From a virus, in the IMG/VR virus record IMGVR_UViG_3300028763_000006, positions 1-64,000 of that record: a stretch of DNA of 64,000 nucleotides. One strand, given 5' to 3'. The position numbers were made by a program, and so were the translations under genes. Below are positions 24,690 to 32,627 of this stretch, piece after piece. The notes under the pieces were generated by a model, which worked only from the letters and a program-made list of their open reading frames with translations, searched no databases and was not told the DNA's origin. How positions within the stretch are numbered: the first letter of the stretch is position 1; every line of letters begins with the position of its first letter.

Positions 24690-25841
24690 TTAAAATCCTA
24701 TTTTATTAGTATCATTATCTGAATCAATTAATTGCTTTCCACCATCAACTTCTTCATAAATATCAGCCAATGTAGCGGGTTCATTGTATTTTTTATTCAA
24801 TCCTATATGTTCAGATAGTTTAGTTGCTTGCTTAGATGTCAATTTTTTAAACTTACAATCAACCATAAGTCTTCCTTTTCTTAACAATGCCTTATCTATT
24901 ATCTTTTTATCTACATTAAATGTTGCTATTATTTGCATATCCATATGATCATTTAATAATCCATCACTAATATTCAAAATATTACTAACAGCTTGATTTC
25001 TTTCTTCTTGAGGAGATGTCAATATTGATTCTGCATCTTCCAATAATAATATAGCATTTTTAAATTTTGAAATAAATGATATTAATCCAGGACTTGCTAT
25101 ATCCATCATCAAAAATGATGGAACATAAATTATAGTTTTTTCATTTGCTAATTCAGAAACAAGTTTACGAAGATACATAGTTTTTCCACAGCCTTCTAAT
25201 CCATGAAATAAAAATAATCCATGTTTATTTTTTTTTATTTTTTTTAATATTTCTACGTGTTTATCAACAAAAGAGTCACCATAATTTAAATCTATATCAA
25301 TATCATAATCTTTTATTGAAGCAGGATGTAATTCATAGCCCATTGAATTGGATGCTATTATAAAAAAGGTTTTATTTATTGGTTGAACAAATACAATATC
25401 TCTAAGTTCATTAGATATAGTATCTACGTATTCTATTGCATCTGAATCAAAGTATATCAACAAATCTGATATTTTATTTTTTTGTGATTCTTCTGTGTCA
25501 TATAATTGAATATCATTTATTTTTTCTTCATCATAGAATTGAATAATAAGTTTAAATGGCTTATCAACTTTAATTATATATTTATAACTTTTTTCAACTC
25601 TATTCTTAGTATCAGAATGTACATCACAAAAAAACGTAATATTTTCAGGTTTCAATTTAAATTTATTATTTATATATTTCCAAAAGTCATCTGAATATAT
25701 TTGATCGCTTAAAAAAAGTCTATTTACAATTTTTCCAAATTCAGTGAGAGAATAAACATCCTCTCTTCTATCTAATGCTTGATCTGTTAATAGATAAGGT
25801 GGTAATTTATTCGATATTGATTTTTCATTCATATCACTCAT
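24690..25841 (-). CDS. AAA+ ATPase
   Basis: The 383-residue protein has an N-terminal region without recognised fold (1-195) and one AAA+ module. The Walker A is H-G-L-E-G-C-G-K-T at 213-221, the Walker B A-I-L-L-L-E-D-A-E is at about 263-271, a sensor-1 strand is I-I-A-T-F-N, and K-G-R-L is a likely arginine finger. The arrangement is that of BCS1/FtsH-like classical AAA proteins that remodel other proteins. The N-terminal region probably binds the substrate. The UVR-motif gene downstream is a candidate adaptor. No protease domain is attached. Confidence 0.78.
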   Translation of the reverse strand: MSDMNEKSISNKLPPYLLTDQALDRREDVYSLTEFGKIVNRLFLSDQIYSDDFWKYINNKFKLKPENITFFCDVHSDTKNRVEKSYKYIIKVDKPFKLIIQFYDEEKINDIQLYDTEESQKNKISDLLIYFDSDAIEYVDTISNELRDIVFVQPINKTFFIIASNSMGYELHPASIKDYDIDIDLNYGDSFVDKHVEILKKIKKNKHGLFLFHGLEGCGKTMYLRKLVSELANEKTIIYVPSFLMMDIASPGLISFISKFKNAILLLEDAESILTSPQEERNQAVSNILNISDGLLNDHMDMQIIATFNVDKKIIDKALLRKGRLMVDCKFKKLTSKQATKLSEHIGLNKKYNEPATLADIYEEVDGGKQLIDSDNDTNKIGF

Positions 25842-25914
25842 TATTATAATACTTTATTTTAAATAATATATGATATAATTTTTTAATAGTTTATTTTTAA
25901 TATATAGATTAACT

Positions 25915-26193
25915 ATGAGATACATAAAAACATTTGAAGATAAATCAGATAAAATAGAAGTAGGAGACTATGTTATCATTAAAAATAATACAGCATGTCA
26001 TCCGAAATTTAATCATTTTTTTATAAATCCTTGTGAAGTCACATCATTAGATAATTCAGCAATTGATGGACACAACATAAAATTAAAATGTAAAACAGAT
26101 AATATATGGTGGAAGAAAACAGACATCTATTATCATTCAAAAAGAAAAGAAGATGTAGAATCAATTTTAAATACAAGAAAATTCAATTTATGA
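25915..26193 (+). CDS. Two-ended tag family protein, GDYV subfamily
   Basis: The 92-residue protein begins M-R-Y-I-K-T-F-E and ends T-R-K-F-N-L, the two fixed ends of the tag family (see findings). The middle starts with I-E-V-G-D-Y-V-I-I-K, shared with the proteins at 26204, 27586, 29124, 30671, 60304 and 60648 and probably a small SH3-like barrel. The role is unknown. The N-terminal tag resembles T4 capsid-targeting peptides, so delivery into the head is possible. It heads the first run of tagged genes. Confidence 0.65.
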   Translation: MRYIKTFEDKSDKIEVGDYVIIKNNTACHPKFNHFFINPCEVTSLDNSAIDGHNIKLKCKTDNIWWKKTDIYYHSKRKEDVESILNTRKFNL

Positions 26194-26203
26194 GAAAAAT
26201 CAT

Positions 26204-26512
26204 ATGAAAAATATTAGATTATATGAAGAATATATAATCACAAACTATGAAGTTGGTGATTACATTTTATTTAAAGATGATTATCTAAAGTTCTGGAAGA
26301 AAAATAAATCTGGAATATCTAATGATGTTTTCAAATTTGCAAAAATAACTGGATTAAACGCAAAAAATGATGATAGATATATTCTTGAAGTAATAGAAGA
26401 TAATGATATAGTTACATATTATTTAGAAGAAAAATATTTTGAAAGAAAATTAACATCAGAAGAAATAGAAGAATTTGAAATAACAAAAAAGTCATTAAAA
26501 TTTAATATATGA
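26204..26512 (+). CDS. Two-ended tag family protein, GDYV subfamily
   Basis: The 102 residues begin M-K-N-I-R-L-Y-E-E and end S-L-K-F-N-I. The middle has Y-E-V-G-D-Y-I-L-F-K, then a T-S-E-E-I-E-E-F-E helix just before the tail, the extended C-terminal pattern of this subfamily. It starts 10 bases after the previous gene, and its stop overlaps the next start (ATGA), so the run is translated in series. Confidence 0.65.
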   Translation: MKNIRLYEEYIITNYEVGDYILFKDDYLKFWKKNKSGISNDVFKFAKITGLNAKNDDRYILEVIEDNDIVTYYLEEKYFERKLTSEEIEEFEITKKSLKFNI

Positions 26513-27111
26513 TAAAAAATTATACACAATACATAAAAGAATCATACAATGAAATACACAGCAACTACGTAATGATAGATGATGATGAAACTGATAAGAT
26601 ATATATCGGAAAGGTAAAATTATCAAACAGAAATAATTTTGTAGATTTATCATATTTTTATTGGTTTGATAAGTCTAAATTAAAATTAGAAAAAATTAGC
26701 GGTACAATTAGATTTAATGATTACACATTAAATATTACATATCAATCTGATAGCTTAAAAAACTGTTTAATTAAAATATCTAACCTATATGACGGCATAC
26801 AAAAATTCAAGACTTATAAAAAATATATCATAGGAGAAAATGATAAATATATAGGATTATACGAAGTTGAATATTCTGAACCATGGATTAAATATATGAA
26901 TAAATATCCAAATGTAAAATTACATTTTTCATATTATCCTGAATCAGAAAGAAAGAAAATATTTGACCATACAAACTCTAAATATGAGAATTCACCAAAA
27001 TCAATAATGAGTTTCAACGTAGATATGAATACAATAAAAGAATTTGATTCATTTGATGACGCATATTCAGTGTTAGAGATAAAGCAAGACGCAAACAAAT
27101 TTAATTTGTAA
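26509..27111 (+). CDS. Two-ended tag family protein, long type
   Basis: The 200-residue protein starts M-I-K-N-Y-T-Q-Y-I-K-E-S. This is the variant tag with an I-K-E site, closest to the T4 capsid-targeting form. It ends A-N-K-F-N-L, with leucine encoded by TTG rather than TTA. The middle is a strand-rich domain of about 150 residues with G-K-V-K-L, I-S-G-T-I-R-F and K-L-H-F-S-Y-Y. No known fold is recognised. Confidence 0.65.
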   Translation: MIKNYTQYIKESYNEIHSNYVMIDDDETDKIYIGKVKLSNRNNFVDLSYFYWFDKSKLKLEKISGTIRFNDYTLNITYQSDSLKNCLIKISNLYDGIQKFKTYKKYIIGENDKYIGLYEVEYSEPWIKYMNKYPNVKLHFSYYPESERKKIFDHTNSKYENSPKSIMSFNVDMNTIKEFDSFDDAYSVLEIKQDANKFNL

Positions 27112-27147
27112 ATATATAATTTCGAGTAAAAAAAAAAATTAAAATAT

Positions 27148-27567
27148 ATGATATATTTAAAAAAATTTGAATCAGAAAATATAATGGAAAACGAACAATG
27201 TTTTGTTTTCCTCCAAGGAAATGATGCAAATGAAGAACATTACTATGATTTGGTTCGTGAAAGTAAAAATGACAATTTAATACTTTATCCAGAAAGATCC
27301 ATGACATTTGCTGATACTGTTGATTATAAACGTTATGTTAAATCAGTAGTTACTGAAAATCCATTTATAATATCTTGTTATCCAAGAGAGAATGTATGGA
27401 TATTACAAGATGATGATTGGACTCATCCAGATCAACAAACATATGGAGCTAGTGTAAATCTTATAACATCTTCAATTTTACAATATAGAAACACTATACC
27501 AACTTCTGTGTTAGGCGGTGGTAAATTTAAAGATAAAGTTAAAAAGTTAAAAAATTATAATGATTAA
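27148..27567 (+). CDS. N-terminal-tagged protein without the C-terminal end
   Basis: The 139 residues begin M-I-Y-L-K-K-F-E-S-E-N like the tag family but end K-N-Y-N-D. The middle (residues 15-120) is more hydrophobic and better conserved-looking than its neighbours: C-F-V-F-L-Q-G-N-D-A, N-P-F-I-I-S-C-Y-P-R-E-N, and T-S-V-L-G-G-G-K-F near the end. It may be a protein domain captured behind the tag. No family is recognised. The ATG at 27184 (M-E-N-E-Q) would give the untagged form. Confidence 0.6.
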   Translation: MIYLKKFESENIMENEQCFVFLQGNDANEEHYYDLVRESKNDNLILYPERSMTFADTVDYKRYVKSVVTENPFIISCYPRENVWILQDDDWTHPDQQTYGASVNLITSSILQYRNTIPTSVLGGGKFKDKVKKLKNYND

Positions 27568-27585
27568 AAAATTATTACACACATA

Positions 27586-27852
27586 ATGAAATACGTTAAA
27601 AAATACGAAAATTTAAAAAAAGTCACTCCAAATTTCAAAGAAGGAGACTATGTCATTTGCATAGATAGCGAAGACTCAATCTTAACTAAAGACATGATAT
27701 ATTTAGTGAAAAAAATATTAAAAAATGTAAATGGTTATTATGTTTGTAAAGTAAATAGTAAATTAGGAAAAATTGGTGAAAATTTAGGAACATTTTTATG
27801 TGATAGATTTATATCAGAAATTGAATATAATACAAACAAATTTAATTTATAA
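27586..27852 (+). CDS. Two-ended tag family protein, GDYV subfamily
   Basis: The 88 residues begin M-K-Y-V-K-K-Y-E and end T-N-K-F-N-L. The middle has F-K-E-G-D-Y-V-I-C-I and V-N-G-Y-Y-V-C-K-V, which fits a small beta barrel with the G-D-Y-V strand of the subfamily. It is followed 3 bases later by the next tagged gene. Confidence 0.65.
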   Translation: MKYVKKYENLKKVTPNFKEGDYVICIDSEDSILTKDMIYLVKKILKNVNGYYVCKVNSKLGKIGENLGTFLCDRFISEIEYNTNKFNL

Positions 27853-27855
27853 AAA

Positions 27856-28437
27856 ATGATAAAAAAATATTTACAATACATAACTGAATCAATAACAACC
27901 GATGTTGATGGATTATTGAACAGTATAAATGACACTAAAATAGATTTCTTTAAAATTGGATTATCAAATGATGATTATATAGAAAAAACTATAGATTTTT
28001 TATATGATGATAGTGATTTTAATCAACAATTATTTAAACAGAATCTCAAAAAAGGAGAGATGGAAACTACAATGGAAATTGAGAATTTTTTAAGAAAAGA
28101 CATTGACATGAAATTTTTCTTTCTATATAGTAGAGATGAAACAGTTTTAGATAATCCAAATTATATAATTTTACAATATTACAAAGATGATAAATGGTAC
28201 CCTATTGAAATATATTCAATAAAAGGAAAAGTGGAAGAATTCTACAAAAAACTAACAGCAAAAACTATAAAATTAACTCTTGATAATATTACATATATTT
28301 ATCAAACATCTAATTCTGGTAATAATTGGTTATTAAAAGAACCAGAAAAGAAAACTTCTAAATTCAAAGAAAATATAAATACAGATGATATAAAAACGTT
28401 AATAAAGGGCGGAGCTAAATTAAAAATTATAGACTAA
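27856..28437 (+). CDS. N-terminal-tagged protein, 193 aa
   Basis: The tag M-I-K-K-Y-L-Q-Y-I-T-E-S, with an I-T-E site, is followed by an acidic helical region and a beta-containing part (W-Y-P-I-E-I-Y-S-I-K-G, L-D-N-I-T-Y-I-Y-Q-T-S). It ends A-K-L-K-I-I-D and lacks the KFNL end. Its stop abuts the ATG of the next gene. No family is recognised. Confidence 0.6.
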   Translation: MIKKYLQYITESITTDVDGLLNSINDTKIDFFKIGLSNDDYIEKTIDFLYDDSDFNQQLFKQNLKKGEMETTMEIENFLRKDIDMKFFFLYSRDETVLDNPNYIILQYYKDDKWYPIEIYSIKGKVEEFYKKLTAKTIKLTLDNITYIYQTSNSGNNWLLKEPEKKTSKFKENINTDDIKTLIKGGAKLKIID

Positions 28438-28800
28438 ATGAAATATTTGAAAACATATGAAAACTTAAATGTTCCTAAAGAATACATTCTTTGTTTACTT
28501 GATCACAAAGATAGATGGGATAGAAATTTCTATCATGAAGGTAAAGAACCTGTATATGTAATATTCAAAGTTTTAAAGCATGAAAAAAATAATAGTAATT
28601 ATTATGATACAGATTTGAAAATAATTTATGAATATCAAGATGAAGATAATTATTGTGATCGTAGATGGGACAAAATAAGAAACGAAGAAAGATTATTTTT
28701 TGAAAGTATAAAAGATAAAATAATCTATCAATCCAACAATTCAAAAGATGTATTAAACAAACTAAATATAATTAGGCAATCAAACAAATTTAATCTATAA
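28438..28800 (+). CDS. Two-ended tag family protein
   Basis: The 120 residues begin M-K-Y-L-K-T-Y-E-N and end S-N-K-F-N-L, with leucine encoded by CTA. The middle, Y-I-L-C-L-L-D-H-K-D-R-W, V-I-F-K-V-L-K and a polar charged part, differs from the G-D-Y-V subfamily. It may pair in type with the tagged gene at 28802. The function is unknown. Confidence 0.63.
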   Translation: MKYLKTYENLNVPKEYILCLLDHKDRWDRNFYHEGKEPVYVIFKVLKHEKNNSNYYDTDLKIIYEYQDEDNYCDRRWDKIRNEERLFFESIKDKIIYQSNNSKDVLNKLNIIRQSNKFNL

Positions 28801-28801
28801 C

Positions 28802-29122
28802 ATGAATCATTTAAAAAAATTTGAGAACATAAATAAAGAAGATATAGATTACAATAAAATTTATTTATATAAGAATAAAGGTGGATATGTAGCAATTGGA
28901 AAAATAAAATTAATCAATAATTGCTACACATTTTATGAATATTATGATAATCATGATACCTTTGAATTTGGAAATCTAATAGTAAAAATAGATTATTCTA
29001 AATATTATGAGGATGATTATATGAGGATGAATTCAGAAGATTTTGATTATTTAAATATTGCACCACAAGATGAAATCAAAAAATACAATTTTGCATTAGA
29101 CTCTAAAAAATTCAATTTATAA
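28802..29122 (+). CDS. Two-ended tag family protein
   Basis: The 106 residues begin M-N-H-L-K-K-F-E-N and end S-K-K-F-N-L. The middle has I-Y-L-Y-K-N-K-G-G-Y-V-A-I-G-K and strands around F-G-N-L-I-V-K-I. The gene starts 1 base after the previous stop. The DNA at this junction (AAATTTAATCTATAACATGAATCATTTAAAAAAA region) is near-identical in type to other tag-gene junctions. Confidence 0.63.
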   Translation: MNHLKKFENINKEDIDYNKIYLYKNKGGYVAIGKIKLINNCYTFYEYYDNHDTFEFGNLIVKIDYSKYYEDDYMRMNSEDFDYLNIAPQDEIKKYNFALDSKKFNL

Positions 29123-29123
29123 T

Positions 29124-29396
29124 ATGAAACATTTAAAAATATTTGAGACATTTGATGAAGAATATAATATTGGCGATTGTGTAATAGTCATCAGTGAATT
29201 TAATAACATAGATGATGAGCCAATGATAATAATATCTGATAATGATTTTGGTAGTTACACATGTAAGTTTTTAAATCAAGGTAGCCATGACTATCCTGAT
29301 GTTAAAATTTATCCAGATGAGATTACAAGAAAAGCAACATCAGAAGATTTAGAAATATCTAAAATGTCTATAACAACAAGTAAATTCAATTTATGA
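29124..29396 (+). CDS. Two-ended tag family protein, GDYV-like
   Basis: The 90 residues begin M-K-H-L-K-I-F-E-T-F and end T-S-K-F-N-L. The middle has Y-N-I-G-D-C-V-I-V-I and later R-K-A-T-S-E-D-L-E, the subfamily's helix before the tail. It is the last gene of the first run, and its stop overlaps the end of the convergent dam gene. Confidence 0.65.
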   Translation: MKHLKIFETFDEEYNIGDCVIVISEFNNIDDEPMIIISDNDFGSYTCKFLNQGSHDYPDVKIYPDEITRKATSEDLEISKMSITTSKFNL

Positions 29397-29918
29397 TTTT
29401 ATTTCAAAACATTGTCCGAAGTCAGAAAACAACAAATCAAATTTTTCATAATTTGAACCAAAGTAAATGAAGCAGCAAGCCATTGGAGCACCTTTTTTAT
29501 CTTCAACACCTTCACTCCAAAATTTCAATCTTGTATCTTTTAAAAAACACAAACCTTTTGCTTTTTTGAATATTAAATCTTTAAAATGCTTAGTGTTAGT
29601 AGCAACTGGAATCAGATACAAAATTTCACTTTTATAATTTTCATTTGCATCGACTCCTTTTTTAATCCAATCATATATTCTTGTTTTATTTTCAACATCT
29701 GAACCATAAGGAGGATTAACAAATAAAGTTTTATAGTTCCAACTTTCTTTTAATCCATCTGTTGGTAAAATATATTTAATTTTAGCATCTATCATACTAG
29801 TTTCATTACTACATGGATCTAATACTACTTCTCCTAACATTTTATTTATTAATTCTACAAATTTAGGTGGAGTGTTCCATGTTTTATTTTTAGATATACT
29901 ATTTCTTCCTGCAGTCAT
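29391..29918 (-). CDS. dam: Phage-type DNA N6-adenine methyltransferase
   Basis: The 175-residue protein is the short phage Dam form (DNA_N6_adenine_methyltransferase family). It has V-L-D-P-C-S at 32-37 for the cofactor site and the catalytic N-P-P-Y-G at 68-72, and C-C-F-I-Y-F-G near the end. It would methylate adenine in phage DNA, protecting it or marking it for replication or packaging. It is placed alone on the minus strand between tagged genes, with no restriction enzyme beside it, so it is likely an orphan methylase. Confidence 0.85.
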   Translation of the reverse strand: MTAGRNSISKNKTWNTPPKFVELINKMLGEVVLDPCSNETSMIDAKIKYILPTDGLKESWNYKTLFVNPPYGSDVENKTRIYDWIKKGVDANENYKSEILYLIPVATNTKHFKDLIFKKAKGLCFLKDTRLKFWSEGVEDKKGAPMACCFIYFGSNYEKFDLLFSDFGQCFEIKS

Positions 29919-29968
29919 TAAATTGATTATTATTTTTTAATATATATAGAAAAATAAGGTTTCAAAAC

Positions 29969-30658
29969 ATGATTGTCTATAAAAAAATTTTAGAATATTT
30001 AGATAATAAAGAAAAGAATGAAAACTACAAATTAATTGATTATACTAGATTATCAGATAGTTTAACTAATGATCAAATTAAAGATTTGTGTAAAGAAGCG
30101 GAAGATAATAATTTTTATGCAATTTCTGTATTACCAGAATTTGTAGCATCAGTAGAATCATTCGTTAAAAATGAAATTAAAGTATCTGCATTAATTGATT
30201 TTCCTAAAGGAAATTCAATCACAAAATATAAACTTGATCAAATTGATAAATCAATTGTCAATGGAGCTGATGAAATTGATGTTGTACTTAATTATGAATT
30301 GATAAAAAAAGATAAAACAGAAGAATTAGAAACAGAAATAAGAAAATTGACGGAATATTGTCACAAAGAAGGTTCAATCATAAAATTAACAATTGAAATT
30401 GGAGCACTTAACAATGAAGAAATTGAAAAAATTTGTAGAATGTGCATTGAAAATAATGTAGATTATATATCTACATCTACTGGAAAATTACCTAATGATG
30501 AATCATTTGAACAAAAAATTGAGAAAGTTAAATTCATGAGAAAAATATTACCTGATTATGTTAAAATAAAATTCACTGGTGGTATTAGAACAACCGAACA
30601 AATAAAAGAGATTAAATCTCTGGTAGATAGAATCGGAACAAGTATAATTCCACAATAA
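29969..30658 (+). CDS. DeoC-like deoxyribose-phosphate aldolase lacking the Schiff-base lysine
   Basis: The 229 residues follow the DeoC barrel: L-I-D-Y-T-R-L-S-D-S-L-T at 22-33, A-I-S-V-L-P-E at 51-57, D-E-I-D-V-V-L-N-Y at 101-109 (D104 fits the catalytic aspartate) and G-G-I-R-T at 204-208 with K201 kept. At the position of the E. coli Schiff-base K167 (F-I-K-T-S-T-G) this protein has Y-I-S-T-S-T-G, so serine 168 replaces the lysine. The aldol reaction should therefore be lost or altered. The protein may bind a sugar phosphate without cleaving it. It sits inside the tagged region but carries no tag. Confidence 0.8.
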   Translation: MIVYKKILEYLDNKEKNENYKLIDYTRLSDSLTNDQIKDLCKEAEDNNFYAISVLPEFVASVESFVKNEIKVSALIDFPKGNSITKYKLDQIDKSIVNGADEIDVVLNYELIKKDKTEELETEIRKLTEYCHKEGSIIKLTIEIGALNNEEIEKICRMCIENNVDYISTSTGKLPNDESFEQKIEKVKFMRKILPDYVKIKFTGGIRTTEQIKEIKSLVDRIGTSIIPQ

Positions 30659-30670
30659 AAAATATAATTT

Positions 30671-31003
30671 ATGAAACATTTAAAATACTTTGAAAATAAA
30701 ATAAAAAAATACGAAATTGGAGATTTTGTTATAGGTAAAGTTGATTGGACAGAAACAGACGGTTATACAATTGATGAGATAAATAATTACTTGAGTAATG
30801 AAGCAGGAGAAATAGTAGACATGGAACTAAATGGAATAGATGATGATTTCATAACTCTACGTTATATGAATTTATCACTACCTATGTTTGAGTTTTGTGA
30901 AGATATAATATGTTTTGATACTAATCAAATACTAAGATATGCAACACAGAAGGAAATAGAAATATTTAAAATGAAAGAAAACACAGAAAAATTCAATTTA
31001 TAA
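30671..31003 (+). CDS. Two-ended tag family protein, GDYV subfamily
   Basis: The 110 residues begin M-K-H-L-K-Y-F-E-N and end T-E-K-F-N-L. The middle has Y-E-I-G-D-F-V-I-G-K, a strand I-T-L-R-Y-M-N, then R-Y-A-T-Q-K-E-I-E-I-F before the tail. It follows deoC by 12 bases and is closed by the terminator at 31004. The tag is thus kept on a gene that is not followed by another tagged gene, so it cannot be explained as junction DNA alone. Confidence 0.66.
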   Translation: MKHLKYFENKIKKYEIGDFVIGKVDWTETDGYTIDEINNYLSNEAGEIVDMELNGIDDDFITLRYMNLSLPMFEFCEDIICFDTNQILRYATQKEIEIFKMKENTEKFNL

Positions 31004-31035
31004 AAAAAGTGATTATCAATTGATAATCACTTTTT
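31004..31035. terminator. Bidirectional terminator
   Basis: AAAAAGTGATTATCA with TGATAATCACTTTTT around AT, between the tagged gene at 30671 and the convergent endolysin gene. Confidence 0.88.
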
Positions 31036-31037
31036 AT

Positions 31038-31832
31038 TTATTTTAAAATATTAAAATATTTATTAAAAATAGCTATTCTGTCATCCAACCCATTTGTACC
31101 TCCATTAATACGTTTAGTTAATTCAGTTATAACTTGGGTAGAACTTCCTTTATCACAAATAGTCCATAAATTATTAGTGTTGAAGAAAAAAGCTGCACTC
31201 ATCAATGGATATTTAGTTGCTACCAAACCTGGATTAGTCAATAAATCTTCAGTAACAAGTTTATCAAATGCAGAATAATTCACTTTACCAGTAAGTTGAA
31301 TATAACCCCTTCCGCAATATTTATAACCATCACCAGATGCTTCATCTCCATTACCCATTCGATTTGCATATGCTCTATCAGCTATTTGTTCTGGTTTTCT
31401 TGCATATGATTCATTTAATTTTCCTGGAAAATATTTAGGAAAAGTAGATTTCAGTGCAGAAGCAGAATAATTTAAATTTTCTTTCACAGCAGTAAAATTC
31501 ATACTCTCGTGAGCACACTGTGATAAAAAATGACATAATCTAAGAGATGTTGTAATATTAAACTTTGCTGCAGTATCAGGTATTTGAGCCAATACTACAT
31601 CTGGAATATGTCCTTTTAATTTGTCAATAATTGTTTGTTCCATATTTTTATCATTATTTTTATTTGTAGTGGTACTTGTAGTAGTACTTGTAGTAGTACT
31701 TGTAGCAACTCTTTCAATAGTACTTGAAGTAGTAGTACTTGTAGTCGTACTTGTAGTAGTACTTGTATCAGAACTTGAACTATTTATTAAATCAAATATA
31801 AACTTGAAAAAACTTTTTAATAATTCTATCAT
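31038..31832 (-). CDS. Endolysin, GH19-type muramidase/chitinase-like, with Thr/Ser linker
   Basis: The 264-residue enzyme has a hydrophobic start (residues 2-17, M-I-E-L-L-K-S-F-F-K-F-I-F), an S/T-rich stretch at about 18-57 built from S-T-T-T repeats, and a GH19 catalytic domain. Marks of the domain are F-L-S-Q-C-A-H-E-S with catalytic E109 and Y-C-G-R-G-Y-I-Q-L-T-G about residue 170. It should cut the glycan strand of peptidoglycan at lysis. The N-terminal segment may act as a signal-anchor that takes it to the membrane, with the Thr/Ser tract as a flexible stalk. No holin is recognised next to it. Confidence 0.85.
   Translation of the reverse strand: MIELLKSFFKFIFDLINSSSSDTSTTTSTTTSTTTSSTIERVATSTTTSTTTSTTTNKNNDKNMEQTIIDKLKGHIPDVVLAQIPDTAAKFNITTSLRLCHFLSQCAHESMNFTAVKENLNYSASALKSTFPKYFPGKLNESYARKPEQIADRAYANRMGNGDEASGDGYKYCGRGYIQLTGKVNYSAFDKLVTEDLLTNPGLVATKYPLMSAAFFFNTNNLWTICDKGSSTQVITELTKRINGGTNGLDDRIAIFNKYFNILK
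31666..31770 (-). repeat. 12-bp tandem repeats coding the endolysin Thr/Ser linker
   Basis: The unit GTAGTACTTGTA (as read on the plus strand) recurs in tandem from 31666 to 31704 and again in 31722-31770, with single-base variants and a divergent spacer between. It encodes S-T-T-T units. Its length can be expected to vary between related phages by slippage. Confidence 0.8.
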
Positions 31833-31866
31833 TTTTATAAGTATATATAATTATTTTTATATATAC

Positions 31867-31898
31867 TTTGGTATTACCAATATAAAAATGTATATTTG
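31867..31898 (+). promoter_or_regulatory. Bacteroidetes-type promoter of the Nudix gene
   Basis: TTTG at 31867-31870, a 20-bp spacer, then TATATTTG at 31891-31898. The transcript would begin near 31905, before the chosen Nudix start at 31927 and after the ATG at 31888, which argues against that upstream ATG. Confidence 0.6.
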
Positions 31899-31926
31899 CA
31901 TTCTAAAAAATTACACAGACATTTTA

Positions 31927-32577
31927 ATGATAACAAATTTTAAAAATTTTAATATGAATGAATCTCTATCAAATTTTGACTTGAGCAAATTAGTAACGAT
32001 TATATCAATAAATAAAGACTCAGAAGGAAACTGGATTTATAAAACAGATGATAGAAAAGAATTTAAACTACCAAAAGAACAAGCAGGAAAATTAACATTG
32101 ATTGATGATAATTTTGCAAATTTTGTAAACTCTGGACATCCAATAACAAAATATTTCGAAATAACAGATGATAATATTATATCATATGTAGCGAATTTTG
32201 CTGTTGATGCTGTGGCTTTAAGAGAGGGTAGGGTTTATCTAATAGAAAGGCAAGACGGTAGAGGCTGGGCTTTACCAGGAGGCTTTATTGATGCTGGAGA
32301 AACACCTCAGCAAGCAGTTCTAAGAGAACTAACTGAAGAAACAAAGGCAAAGAGTGATGACATTAAAAGTATAGAGTCATTAGATATGATTAGAACTAAT
32401 GATCCAAGAGAAATAAATTTCTTCACATTTCCTTTTGTTATTCATATAAAAAATACATCAGAGCTATCATTTGATGATGATGCAAAAAGTGGAAAATGGA
32501 TGTTATTAAATAGGGCGTCAAAATCACAATTAGCATTCTCTCATCACAATGATATTCTCAAAAAAGTATCATTCTAA
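31927..32577 (+). CDS. Nudix hydrolase with tag-like N-terminus
   Basis: The start at 31927 gives 216 residues. Longer in-frame starts reach into the promoter or run antisense through the endolysin. The Nudix box is complete: G119, E125, then R133-E134-L-T-E137-E138 (G-x5-E-x7-R-E-x-x-E-E). The P-G-G-F-I-D-A-G-E-T-P context and W-A-L-P-G-G resemble ADP-ribose/NAD-linked pyrophosphatases, though the substrate cannot be read from the sequence. The first residues M-I-T-N-F-K-N-F-N-M-N-E-S resemble the tag of the proteins at 62994 and 63428. The C-terminus lacks KFNL. Confidence 0.8.
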   Translation: MITNFKNFNMNESLSNFDLSKLVTIISINKDSEGNWIYKTDDRKEFKLPKEQAGKLTLIDDNFANFVNSGHPITKYFEITDDNIISYVANFAVDAVALREGRVYLIERQDGRGWALPGGFIDAGETPQQAVLRELTEETKAKSDDIKSIESLDMIRTNDPREINFFTFPFVIHIKNTSELSFDDDAKSGKWMLLNRASKSQLAFSHHNDILKKVSF

Positions 32578-32593
32578 TTGTCAAAAAGATCAT

Positions 32594-32627
32594 AAAAAAA
32601 GCTGAAATTTAAATTTCAGCTTTTTTT
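32594..32627. terminator. Bidirectional terminator
   Basis: AAAAAAGCTGAAATTT with AAATTTCAGCTTTTTT, between the Nudix gene and the convergent tagged genes. Confidence 0.88.

Noticed and set aside
31833-31870. Palindrome GTATATATAAAAATAATTATATATAC as operator
   Set aside because: Simple AT repeats of this kind occur throughout the intergenic DNA; no flanking signal supports it.
31621-31926. Longer N-terminus for the Nudix protein
   Set aside because: It would run antisense through the endolysin repeat region and over a good promoter; the start at 31927 follows that promoter and gives a tag-like N-terminus.
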